DNA of 18,517 nucleotides from Hirudo medicinalis (taxonomy: Eukaryota > Annelida > Clitellata > Hirudinida > Hirudinidae): positions 147,628 to 166,144 of the forward strand of contig MPNW01000521.1 of NCBI GenBank assembly GCA_011800805.1, given 5' to 3'. The position numbers and the translations under genes are program-made. Shown here piece by piece: positions 1 through 8,242 of this stretch (the stretch's first letter is position 1; every line of letters starts with the position of its first letter). The notes beneath the pieces were generated by a model that was given only the letters and a program-made list of their open reading frames with translations, was not told the DNA's origin and did no database searches.

Positions 1-28
1 ACAGGGTCTTCTTTCCCCGCTAATTCTG

Positions 29-78
<50 letters not shown>

Positions 79-79
79 T

Positions 80-124
<45 letters not shown>

Positions 125-146
125 TAGTAGTAGTAGCATATGGCTA
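1..146 (-). rRNA. 28S rRNA gene fragment, downstream of the R2 site (pseudogene)
   Basis: Read on the minus strand, this begins TAGCC and continues with the conserved 28S text found directly 3' of the R2 insertion site, including CATCTAATTAGTGACG, CATGAATGGATTAACGAG, CCCACTGTCCCTATC and GGGAAAGAAGACCCTGT. It is cut by the window edge at base 1. The first part is altered: the usual AAATGCCTCGTC stretch is replaced by a TAC/TAG repeat, so it is not a faithful rRNA sequence. It marks the 3' flank of the R2 insertion beginning at 147. Identification as 28S comes from remembered conserved sequence and is strong. Confidence 0.95.
122..141. repeat. (TAG)n microsatellite inside the 28S flank
   Basis: A run of about five TAG units sits 5 to 20 bases inside the 28S flank, next to the R2 3' junction at 146/147. 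It replaces 28S bases that the copy at 13916 keeps in nearly normal form. Slippage after insertion is the simplest cause. An untemplated or slipped start of reverse transcription is an alternative. Confidence 0.7.
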
Positions 147-269
147 TTGGAAATTTATTCTTCAAGATCGGCTCTTGAGCGGCCAAAAACAACAAAATAA
201 TATTACATAAATTAACACTAAAATAACAATAACGAATGATAAAGAAATGTTGCTGTCACACTATCTCCA
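147..269 (-). other. R2 copy 1 3' untranslated region
   Basis: This short AT-rich stretch lies between the last endonuclease codons and the 28S junction. It ends, on the minus strand, in GAATAAATTTCCAA directly before TAGCC. R2 3' UTRs are the RNA structure recognised by the R2 protein for target-primed reverse transcription. None of the three other R2-type 3' junctions in this window shares this end sequence, which fits different R2 subfamilies. Confidence 0.6.
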
Positions 270-812
270 TCACCCTTCCGGGGTGACTCCAGGCAGAAGC
301 TGCGTAATGTCTCCACAGATAGTGGGAGTAGTGCATGGAGTCCCTTGACCAACGGAAGAGGAGGCTTTTTGTCCAAACTGCTGCAGCGAGCGAACGGTAG
401 GGAGTGTAATCGCCCCCCGCCAGTTAAAAACCAGTGCTGACACCACCACCTCGGCGGCTTGGTTGGCGTTAATGCTTTTAAGCCTTGCCAGTATCTCCGG
501 GTGGGAGTATTTAGTAACTTTGAATTGAAACTCCCGGCTTAGATCGGCAGTATCTCCAACAATGGTGGTGACTATTAGAATGGTGTAGTCTGAGTTGGTG
601 GCGACGAGGTCTGGCACGCGGTAGCCCATAGATGTCGGGATATGGGGCTCAATCCAGATCTCGAATCCCTTTAGGCCTTTAGGGTGTCTGCGCATTTTTT
701 GCTGATGGAGTTGTGCCTTTGAGACCTGAGTTTTGCCCCCAATGGGCATACTTGTACTCGATGTCCGAGATGTCATACTGCCAGCATCCCACCTTGCAAT
801 ATCTTGAAGCAT
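270..812 (-). pseudogene. R2 copy 1 restriction-like endonuclease region (broken)
   Basis: This 180-codon open frame encodes the C-terminal endonuclease that nicks 28S DNA in R2 elements. The segment GYRVPDLVATNSDYTILIV (near residues 63-81) carries the family PD motif at residues 67-68, and K98 or K101 in a KVTKY context fits the conserved lysine. The second catalytic acid, expected about 13 residues after the PD, is a valine here (residue 81), so the domain would be inactive. The CCHC knuckle that should precede it is not readable in this frame. The stretch 813-1040 holds decayed linker sequence with stops, then a frameshift into this frame. Homology to the R2 endonuclease is inferred from the motif and from similarity to the better copy at 12836-13234. 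Confidence 0.8.
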
Positions 813-1041
813 CAGGTTTCCCTCTCGCTACCCTAGATGCTGTGTAGAGACTTCATGCCCTTACATGCAGCAATCTTAGGAATTCTCAGCTGTTATCGCA
901 GAAATGGGGGTCAGGGATCCGTCGGATGAAGCGAGTCCGATGGATGAGAGTGGTGAGGGGCAAGTCCCCTCCCATCAGTTGTGTTGTAAAGTGCTGCGGC
1001 CCGCTCTCCTGATAAGAAGCCGGTTTGTAGAACTTCTGAAG

Positions 1042-1305
1042 TCATGTGAAAATAGGACTATGTAAGAGTAAATCGGGAAAGTATGCTGGGCACTTAGGGT
1101 GCCGCAGCAAGGAAGTAAGACGGTTTTTAATTAATATTGGTGCCCAATCAACCAAGGATCGAATTCCTAGGCCGCCATCATGCAAGGAGGCCCCCAGAAA
1201 AGCGGAAGGAGAATCAGGAGGGAGTCGAAGCCACTTTCTAGTATATTGTCTAATGTGGTTGTCGGCAGCAGCCAGTTCAGTCGCTGTGGTTTGTGTGAAA
1301 GACAA
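1042..1305 (-). pseudogene. R2 copy 1, post-RT thumb/linker region
   Basis: This 87-codon frame contains HDGGLGIRSLVDWAPIL, the DGGLGI motif found downstream of the RT palm in R2-type proteins, followed by LTSLLRHPKCPAYF. The matching part of copy 2 (3509-3793) reads QDGGLGIRSLMQWAPIL, confirming that this is conserved coding sequence. An in-frame TGA follows HSPIFT, after which the frame can be read on weakly. The plus-strand ORF covering the same bases is only its shadow. Confidence 0.8.
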
Positions 1306-1543
1306 CTGAAGGTATGAGATGACTTTTTGAAGGTATGAGATGAACTTTTAGGAAATAAAGTCGCTGATGTGGAGTGAGAGGTGCTTTATTGATGGCCCTC
1401 AAACCCTCCAGGATCTCTTGGGCGATCCTTTCAGGCGGCGAGTGGATCCCAATGCAATTTCCAAGGTATTTGTAGTATTGAGAGGAAGAAAGATCTGGTA
1501 TCGAACTCCCGTCTTGTGATTTAAGGAAGGAACGACTGTCCAC
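1277..1543 (-). pseudogene. R2 copy 1, segment between RT and thumb
   Basis: This 88-codon frame contains SQYYKYLGNCIGI, the '.YLG..I' motif that follows the RT catalytic core in R2 proteins (copy 2 reads SQHYRYLGHDIGA), and then a helical region ending in LYFLKVHLIPSK. It is joined to the RT frame upstream and the thumb frame downstream only through frameshifts, at about 1560 and 1300. Confidence 0.75.
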
Positions 1544-1578
1544 ATGGAACCTTTTGCGTTTCCCTTGGGCTACTATCT

Positions 1579-2322
1579 TTAGGGAGCAGATTTTGCGGCA
1601 TTGATCTGGAGACCGGACCTATCTAGTTGTTGGAGTCGTTGGAGTTGATGGATGGCACCCTGATCAGTTGTACCAAGGAAGACCAGGTCGTCCGCATGCG
1701 CAAGGTAGTCCAACTTGTGGGGACTACCATGCACCTGAATACCAACCCCTTTGTCCAAACCCGATAACACCCAATCCGTCACAGCATTGAAGAGCAACGG
1801 AGATAGGGGATCGCCTTGCCGAACTCCCCTGTTCACCTTTATTGGGCCCCTGGTTTCGTGTTGGCCCCGAATGTAGACTGTCGAGTCCTTGTGCAACAGG
1901 TGGGGGTAGCACAGCAAATGGTTAAGAAAACCCATTCTTTGCGCTGCAGCCAATATTGAAGAGTGAGAAACAGAATCAAATGCTTTCTTGATGTCTACGA
2001 AGATGATTTGTGCATCTCTGATATTTTGCTTGGACATATGAATGAGGGAGCTCACTGTCCAATAGTGGCCTCCCACTCCATCCTCCAACATGAACCCTTT
2101 TTGCTGAGGGGCGATCGGCCAATGATCTTGCAGTCTCTTAGAAAGAATTCTGTGAAAGAATCGAGACAATATTGGTCCAATCGCTATTGGCCTCATGTCG
2201 CAGGGATCAGTTGAATTAGGGACCTTTGGGATGGCTATGATCCTTGAAACCATGAATTGATCGGGGGGGGAATGAGCTGACCTGCTGACACTTGGGCTTT
2301 CTTGCAATGACTGGGTTTCCAT
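1579..2322 (-). pseudogene. R2 copy 1 reverse transcriptase domain (broken)
   Basis: This 247-codon open frame encodes most of the RT palm and fingers. Visible in order are SRIIAIPKV (fingers), MRPIAIGPILSRFFHRIL, QQKGFMLEDG, motif A FVDIKKAFDSVSH near residue 110, motif B GVRQGDPLSPLLFN, and motif C LAHADDLVF near residue 212. Motif C is normally (F/Y)ADD, so the aromatic residue is changed to histidine while both catalytic aspartates remain. The frame ends at a stop after NAAKSAP. Its first ~18 residues do not match the RT of copy 2, and the RT entry region is missing, which suggests a deletion at its 5' edge. The order and motifs are those of R2-clade RTs. Confidence 0.9.
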
Positions 2323-3007
2323 TGATGATAATCATCCGAGACAATCTTTGTTTTCCTATCTGGTGATGTCTCTGCGTCGCTAAGAATGTCGAACTCAAGT
2401 TTTGTCATGTGAAGATGTCTGCAAGCCTCTCCATCCAAAACCCCTAAGAGCTGGTTCCCTAGATTCTCCTCACGGTTGTTGGCGATGGGATCGGTCAGAT
2501 GTTTAGTGGGTTTAATGTTGACGTTGGAAAGGAATCTCAGATTGCAAGCTGTCTGGAAACAACGCCTGTATTGAGACTTCCTGATTTTTTGGACCACTTC
2601 TCTTGGGGCCTCAATCGTTGCAGCAATCTGAGCATTCATGTTCCTTCGTCTTGTCGGGTGGATCATTTCCTGCCACAAAATCTTTCGAAACATTGCGGTA
2701 GAGTAAGAAGGAGGTACACGGTCAATAAGGCTTTGCAGGGAATCATTTGTGACTCTTTGTGAGGGTAATGTGGTAGACCGAGTGCTCGTTGGTTGGAGGG
2801 ATGGAAGTTGAGACTCATACAGACCTTCTTCATGAGAGGGTGCAGTCAGGGGGGTAGTGATGTCAATGACATTTGAACACTCCAGATCATTATCTTGTTG
2901 GGGTTGTGACTCGTTGGCTTCAGGTGGCGGGGGTAACCTCATACCCTCTTCTAGACTGTCAACTAGTTTTTTGTAGGCTGTCTGCCTTCTGCAGCTTTTA
3001 ATTGCCT
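2235..3007 (-). pseudogene. R2 copy 1 N-terminal linker region between Myb motif and RT
   Basis: The frame opens with RTLEAIKSCRRQTAYKKLV, the 'IK..RR...Y' motif that follows the Myb-like domain in R2 proteins. It continues through a proline- and serine-rich segment to REVVQKIRKSQYRRCFQTA. It is fused to the upstream zinc-finger frame by one frameshift at about 3008, consistent with a lost T in a run. Its C-terminal residues (from about HQWKPSHCKK) run past the likely deletion point and overlap the RT frame. The exact role of this linker is not known to me. Confidence 0.7.
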
Positions 3008-3304
3008 CTAGGGTTCTCTTTGGAAAATAGAGGAAAGATCCCGGTTAATATTGGCACCATTTCCTCTTGCACGTAGATCGGCTTCCTTTGCCGCTAGAAG
3101 ATGAATTTCCTCTTTGGACCAACGGGCCTTGATGAGATGAACATTTTGAGTAATCGTATTGTGATACTCATCGGGATGCACCCGCAGCTGGTGCACCGTT
3201 AGTGCTCTTGCGCTTTGAAATTTTCGGATGCAGAAGCTGCATTGATATTCCCCTTGATTGGGTTTTGGATTTAGTAGATGTTTATATGTGGCGGTTTTTT
3301 CGGA
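3008..3304 (-). pseudogene. R2 copy 1 N-terminal zinc finger and Myb-like DNA-binding region
   Basis: Reading the minus strand gives CSFC, twelve residues, then HQLRVH, a CCHH finger of form C-x2-C-x12-H-x4-H at about 3241-3176. It is followed by RWSKEEIHLLAAKEADL, the Myb-like motif of R2 proteins, at about 3129-3080. In R2 these domains bind the 28S target DNA. Upstream in the same frame is TATYKHLLNPKP. Only one finger is seen, as in one-finger R2 lineages; a second finger was looked for and not found. The frame carries no ATG of its own and continues from the leader frame through an indel in a run of six A on the coding strand. Confidence 0.82.
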
Positions 3305-3431
3305 GTTGTCTGATATCGTCGACTGGAAGACAAAGTCGAGAAGCCAGGGCAGTGTTGATATCTCGAACCCCCTCCCTCTTCAACTCACGCTCCGTTGCGA
3401 TGACCTCGTGAATTGGTATATTGGACGCCAT
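3282..3431 (-). pseudogene. R2 copy 1 leader: putative start of the R2 ORF
   Basis: ATG at 3431-3429 opens a 49-codon frame starting MASNIPIHEV and containing INTALASRLCLPVDDIRQLRK. It then shifts, at a run of six A, into the zinc-finger frame. The segment resembles the helix-rich 'N..LA.RL......I..LR' pattern that follows Myb-like domains in R2 proteins, but here it lies before the finger. The start choice rests on this being the first ATG after the junction with copy 2. Upstream 3432-3505 has no recognisable coding sequence and is taken as the copy 1 5' UTR. Confidence 0.55.
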
Positions 3432-3505
3432 TTCAGATTATTGCATTTAATGTTCACCAGGTGAATTGGGTGAATAGATTAAGCAGGGGAATCAACAAAA
3501 TATAG

Positions 3506-5275
3506 TGTCTATTGAAGTTGACTATCGGGTTCGAACGTTAATGAAGCTATATAAATATTGCTGTGTAGAAGTAGGTGAGATAGGTAGGGAGGACATCTGG
3601 GATGATGCAGGAGGGATGTGAGTCTTCGACAAAGGAGGATTGGTGCCCATTGCATCAGTGAACGAATGCCTAATCCTCCATCCTGCAGAGTGGCACCCAG
3701 AAAGGCCAAGGGAGAATCGCCAGGGAGATGAAGCCATTGTCTGACATGTTGTCGAATGTGATTATCCACAGCATTGAGTTCAGAAGCCGACACCTATGAG
3801 AAGGTTAAGTGATGAACTTTGGATGGGATCAGGTGGGTTTTTAGAAAATAAGGACGCTGCTGCGGTGGCCTTCAGACTCATTAGCAACTCCTGGTTGAGC
3901 TTTTCAGGTGGTGTTTGAGCCCCGATGTCGTGACCTAGGTATCGGTAGTGTTGTGAGGGGGAGATTGCAGGAATTAAAATGTGGCGCTGAAGCTGAAGGA
4001 ATGGCTTACTGTCGACAAAGAAACGCTTTCGTTTACCCTGTGCAACAATTTTAAGGGTTGCAGATTTGGAGACATTTATATGTAGTCCAGCTAGTCTGAG
4101 ATTCAGTTCAAGGATCTGTAGCTGCTTAGAAGCTCCTTGGTCAGTTGTGGCAAACAATACTAAATCATCAGCATAAGCCAAGTGGCTCAGTTTGTGGGGA
4201 CTGCCATAAATTTGTATGCCTATTCCTCTGTCTAACCCCTATAGTATCCAATCCATGACTGCGTTGAAAAGAATGGGAGACAGAGGATCACCTTGGCGCA
4301 CACCTCAGGCGACCTTGATGGGATCACTTGTCGTTTGGTTCCCTCTAATGAAAACTTGGGAGTCCCTATGAATTAAGTCAATGTATTGGAGTAGGTTGGA
4401 TGGGGTGCCCATTCGTGTTGCAGCAGCTAACAAGGTCTGATGTGAGACAGAATCAAAAGCCTTTTTTATATCCACAAAAGTAATTCAGGCATCTCTAATG
4501 TATTGTTTGCACATATGAATCAGGGTATTGACTGTCCATGTATGACTTCCATCCCCCGTCCTCCTGCATGAATCCTTTTTGTTCAGACGAAATTGGCCAA
4601 ATTTGTTGAAGTCTTTTGGAAAGGATCCTATGAAAAAGCTGACTCATAATAGGGCCCACGGCTATTGGACATGTATCAGCAGGATCGGTTGGGTTGGAGG
4701 TCTTGGGGATGAGAACCACCCTTGATGTCTCGAATTGATCTGGCAGGATTCCTATAAACAGCCAGAGGTTCGTGTGTGCCATGAGGGATGTAATTGGGAT
4801 AGCTTGTAGATGTTTTTTCAGGAAACCATCTATGCCAGGGGCTGTACTTGGAAGATCTTTGAGTGCCCTCGATGCTTCCTGGAATGAAATTCTATTGGAG
4901 ATGCAAGTGTTCGCTGAGAGGAGTAGGTTGGCGATTGTCTGGGTTAGAGGGATGTTCCAGAGTGTCCTGCCAAAACGAGAACAGATCTCTATCTTCTATC
5001 AGTGTTTTCTCCTGGTCAGTGTTATAGTTACCTTATATAATTTTTTCATAAGCTCATGTTTTATTAGTGAGAACCAATTGTTGGAAGGATAGTGATCACC
5101 GATAGTGACCGGCATATTTCAAGTTTGTTCGAAATTGTTCAAAAATTCGAAATTCGCTCTCCTATAGTCGTTAAACACTAGTAGAACTAGATGCTGAAGC
5201 AATTTGGGTTGAATTATCACCAAATAACGACAACGACTCGATTTATTGTAGAAGCTTGAAAAAATCGGCCGCACG
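3506..5275 (-). mobile_element. R2: R2 copy 2, RT-containing fragment carrying the 5' junction
   Basis: Copy 2 starts at the R2 5' junction (5275, next to 28S CTTGAGG). It has about 160 bases of non-coding sequence, then RT-linked protein from about 5060 down to 3509, where it stops abruptly inside the thumb region. It lacks the zinc finger, Myb-like motif, endonuclease and 3' UTR. In the shared region its protein differs clearly from copy 1 (for example SPHKLSHLAYADD against SPHKLDYLAHADD), so it is a different R2 subfamily or an old copy rather than a recent duplicate. Confidence 0.8.
3509..5090 (-). pseudogene. R2 copy 2 reverse transcriptase region (broken)
   Basis: Read in order on the minus strand: LFSFWQDTLEHPSN, ALKDLPSTAPGIDGFLKK (RT entry motif), NLWLF..ILPDQF, PIAVGPIMSQLFHRIL, SEQKGFMQEDG, motif A FVDIKKAFDSVSH, motif B GVRQGDPLSPILFN, motif C AYADDLVLF, then SQHYRYLGHDIGA and QDGGLGIRSLMQWAPIL. 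The catalytic aspartates and YADD are intact. The frame is broken by in-frame stops near motif A, just before motif B and after DWIL, and by frameshifts near 4560, 4900 and 3800. Several stops look like CGA to TGA or similar C-to-T changes. It would supply reverse transcription in the live element. Confidence 0.87.
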
Positions 5276-5303
5276 CCTCAAGAGAGTCATAGTTACTCCC
5301 GCC
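5276..5303 (-). rRNA. 28S rRNA gene fragment, 28 nt upstream of the R2 site
   Basis: On the minus strand this reads GGCGGGAGTAACTATG followed by ACTCTCTTGAGG, the 28S sequence ending at the R2 cleavage point (canonical end CTTAAGG; the plus-strand copy at 9602 shares the variant CTTGAGG). The normal upstream continuation, the GCGCGGGTAAAC part present at 8563-8647 and 9516-9602, is absent, so the 28S match stops sharply after 28 bases. It defines the 5' edge of the compound insertion. Confidence 0.9.
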
Positions 5304-5395
5304 AAATCCTCAGGACACTGGGACCACCTAGGTCACTCCTCTCCGTTCACGGAACAACCTCATTCTCCAGATTGAATGTGCTCGCAGAACTTCAT
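5304..5395 (-). mobile_element. Scrap of R2 3' region, related to the plus-strand R2
   Basis: On the minus strand this contains AGAGGAGTGACCTAG (5342-5328), identical over 15 bases to 13402-13416 in the 3' part of the plus-strand R2. Flanking sequence also aligns: TTCAATCTGGAGA here against TTCAACCTGGAGA there, and GTGAACGG against ATGAACGAC, with about 20 bases missing in between. It lies directly against the 28-nt 28S piece. The best reading is a remnant of an earlier R2 upstream in the same orientation. Confidence 0.6.
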
Positions 5396-5820
5396 CCCAA
5401 GCCCAAAGACTCACTCTCTCTTTCAGTTTCCAGTTCTACGCCCAGGATGACAGGATCTCACACACTAATAATTCAGGAATTACTCAATAACTACCTCTCT
5501 ATCACTATTGAGAACATTATTATAATTATATTAAAACATAAATAATGTTTTTATTCGATCTTAATTTAATGTGTACGTCCACAAAAACAATAAACGTAGT
5601 AAAAATATCGTAAAATGAAGCTGCTTTTTTAAAAACAATTCGACACAAATAATCGACACATTGCGAGTGAGAACTTATAAATTTTAAACCTAGATGACGT
5701 GAGGGGGCCTCACGCTCAGCTTGCGTTGTCTTGTCGTGAACTCGTGATAGAAGCGACATTATTCGATCCCAGGTTGTGTTGCAGCGCTCTATAAATTGTC
5801 GCATTATTAGTATTATTCTA
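5396..5820. other. Spacer with one weak minus-strand ORF
   Basis: No known gene is recognised. The minus strand has a 92-codon ORF at 5526-5804 (starting MRQFIERCNTTWDRIM) with no motif I know and an AT-rich C-terminal half. It may be chance or a decayed exon. No 28S or RT sequence is seen here. Confidence 0.3.
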
Positions 5821-8242
5821 TAAAATTCTATGCTGTCTAGAGAAATGGCGTCTCCCGATAACAGTTCAAATATGCGAAATTAACTAATTTATATAGTAAA
5901 GCAAATGTAATTAAATCCAAGGGGCAAATTCAGAAAGAAATGAACTTTTTATGGTTGGGGTTGAAAACGAAACCGATCGAACAGCATAATGCAAAATTAG
6001 TGAGTTGCAAGAAAAGATAAATCTAGCTACATCTCGATCATTTTAGGGACATGGGTTATTACGCCCACATGGGCATGGAGGGTCATTTAAATTATGGAGA
6101 CAGATGTGCACTTTATATTGCCGATGTGTGGACGTCCGCAAAGGGGAGTGGGGTAACTTGATATGGATGCTTGAGGACAGGGGAGAGGGTGCACACATAT
6201 CCAGTTTTCTTGTGGATGAAATCGACAAGAGACATAAGGAGAATGTTTCTGTGCATTATTAGAAGCAGGTACATAACGCGGCCAAACATTAAGGGTGACA
6301 CCAACTTGCAAGAGTCATTCCCGTTCACAAAGTTTTTTTGTCCGGTTTTTGTGGAACAAACATTGTTTCTACGGGATTATTTAATTCAACTTGTTAGCTA
6401 GGATTGTTTTAAACATAATTTTCTCTTTGGTTAAGTCAACATCTGATTGCACACACTTACACCAAGACGATCTCGTGTTTGTGACAGTTCCCCAATACAA
6501 TGCACTTTGTTGATATCTTGGTAATTTTTGCTTACTATTGCTTAACAGTATTCTACATGTAAGGCACCCTTTGAGCATTTTAATTATCTACTTAAGTGAC
6601 ACCTTTGTGCCTGTGTACTACATAACCTTCACATCACATCCATAAAGCAAACAAAATATTCCAAAATGCTCATACCAAAGCATCAAATTTCCCAAAGAAA
6701 TTATATGCAAATGCTACTTAGTTGTCCTCTCTATACTTCTAAAAACGAATGCATTGCAGCCAATCCGTCTTGCAAAAATGGCAGGCAAAAGACCATTAAA
6801 AGTTATTCCTATTCAAGAACAAGTTTCAACCACAAAGTTATGTATTTTCGGTCGTCTGACATGATTTTCATCGCATGAGCAGTGATCCACCATCCAGATT
6901 AGGCATCAATAAACAAGAGAGCATGCCACCTCTATTTATTCCAAAAAACATCTTTTATTAGCTTCTCACATTCACAATAGTGCACCACTGTAATCCTGTA
7001 TTCTAACTAGTTTTAAATCCACATGGATACATATTCACTTTAAAAATCAGACCAATTTTAGACTTTACTTGCAATTATCAAATTATAATTTAGCAATAAT
7101 AAAAAAACAATACAAAATCAAAATCATGCTCATAATTAAGATCAAAATGTCACAATATGAATATGTTCAATCATTTCCAAGACTTCAAATTTAAGTCTTC
7201 AACTGGTTTCAATTGCACCTTTCATTCCAACAATTGCAGCTCACATTGTCTTTATATGCTAGGAGGTGGATGGGCAACCTGTGATGTCATTCAAAGTTGT
7301 ATCAAAAATATATTGTGAATAATTAAAATATTATTATGTATTAAAATATATTAAAATATTATATGTAGTGACTGCAACAAAGAAACATTATGAGATGTGA
7401 TTTATAAAAATTTAATGAAATTAATTGTTTGCATAAAATAAATAAGTTATGTTGAGGATGGATTAGTGCAATCTCAATTTAGAATGTAAATTTCAGTTTT
7501 AAATGTAACAACTGAAACAATCAATATAAATGGCTTTAAGGAAATAATAACCAACAAAGTGATTAAAACATCACTCACAGCTGGGACCTTGCCTCTGAAC
7601 ATGGCTAATAACTTTGACTCCATTAGTGAAGAGCTTCACATGTTGAATGAGCAAATAAACATGTTTTCACAGAAAAGAAATTACATTTCAGTTCAGCAAT
7701 TAATTCAACTATGTTCTCTTGCTAAGGAAATAAGGTACCACTCTAGATACACTGCAAAAGAAGTGTCCTCGTTACCCTTCAAAATGAAGTTTTATTTTCC
7801 TGAGGCTCCCATAGAAAGGAAGCAAAATCCATTTTACTAGCAGGTCATGAAGCCTTATTACACAAGATGGCTATAAAATGTCATGAATTGGAATCTGTTG
7901 AGCACACCATCCACGTCTGCTCTCTACACAAGATAATACAACAGGAAGGTAATAAATGAATGGCAAAATCCCATAAACCCATTGTCAATTCTGACTATCT
8001 GACCATCTGACAATGGCTTCGGACCATTAACCTAATTATAGACGTCATCGTTCCAGCTTTAGCAGTTGCCATATCAACTCTTACCCTTAAATTAGGCATC
8101 ATCAACATGGAGCCACATTGAACAATAGCAGCAATTTAAATGAACCAACAATAGTGTTATCATTTTATTAATGTTCATTATTTTACATTTGCCTACTATT
8201 ATTTTTAAGTCATAAAGGCCATTCAGGAGCCTATCTAATAAC
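5821..8242. other. AT-rich spacer without a supported gene
   Basis: About 2.4 kb of mostly AT-rich DNA. A more GC-rich block at 6043-6328 is open in all three minus-strand frames but shows no known motif in any. A plus-strand ORF at 7559-7840 is described separately. The right edge ends in CTATCTAATAAC directly at TAGCC of 28S (8243). That is the exact form of an R2 3' junction, so the last part of this stretch could be the 3' end of a further, unrecognised R2-type insert. No RT or endonuclease motif was found to prove it. Confidence 0.5.
7559..7840 (+). CDS. Hypothetical ORF, 93 codons (doubtful)
   Basis: This is the longest open frame in the 5.4-8.2 kb spacer. The internal ATG at 7601 has a purine at -3 and would give MANNFDSISEELHMLNEQINM, a region with helix and possible coiled-coil character, followed by LAKEIRYHSRYTAKEVSSLP. 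I recognise no family. No introns, polyadenylation signal or neighbouring exon could be tied to it. It may be a chance ORF or an exon of an unknown gene. Confidence 0.2.
   Translation: MIKTSLTAGTLPLNMANNFDSISEELHMLNEQINMFSQKRNYISVQQLIQLCSLAKEIRYHSRYTAKEVSSLPFKMKFYFPEAPIERKQNPFY

Larger units (their letters stand above)
147..3505 (-). mobile_element. R2: R2 copy 1, all domains present but decayed
   Basis: Copy 1 keeps the R2 3' junction at 146/147 and a short 3' UTR (147 to about 269, no poly(A) tail). Its coding region starts at the ATG at 3431. Frames change several times, near 3300, 3008, 2280, 1560, 1300 and 820, and there is an in-frame stop after the thumb region near 1040. Sequence between the Myb-linked segment and the RT is shorter than expected, and the RT entry motif (APG.DG type) seen in copy 2 is missing, so an internal deletion is likely near 2280. 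A single N-terminal CCHH finger fits R2 lineages with one finger rather than three. The right boundary, about 3505, is where copy 2 coding sequence stops and is approximate. Confidence 0.85.
147..5275 (-). mobile_element. R2: Compound R2 retrotransposon insertion (two copies fused head to tail)
   Basis: This 5,129-bp block lies between the 28S half upstream of the R2 site (5276-5303) and the half downstream of it (1-146), both on the minus strand, so it occupies a classical R2 site. It contains two RT regions in the same orientation, at about 1579-2322 and 3780-4900, that differ clearly in protein sequence. One complete domain order (leader, zinc finger, Myb-like, RT, endonuclease) runs from 3431 to 270. 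Upstream of it is a second copy lacking its N-terminal domains, its endonuclease and its 3' UTR. There is no 28S DNA between the copies. All reading frames are broken by stops and frameshifts, so the element is dead. Confidence 0.88.

Noticed and set aside
1046..1309. Plus-strand ORF of 87 codons
   Set aside because: It lies fully opposite the R2 thumb frame with the DGGLGI motif and is its antisense shadow.
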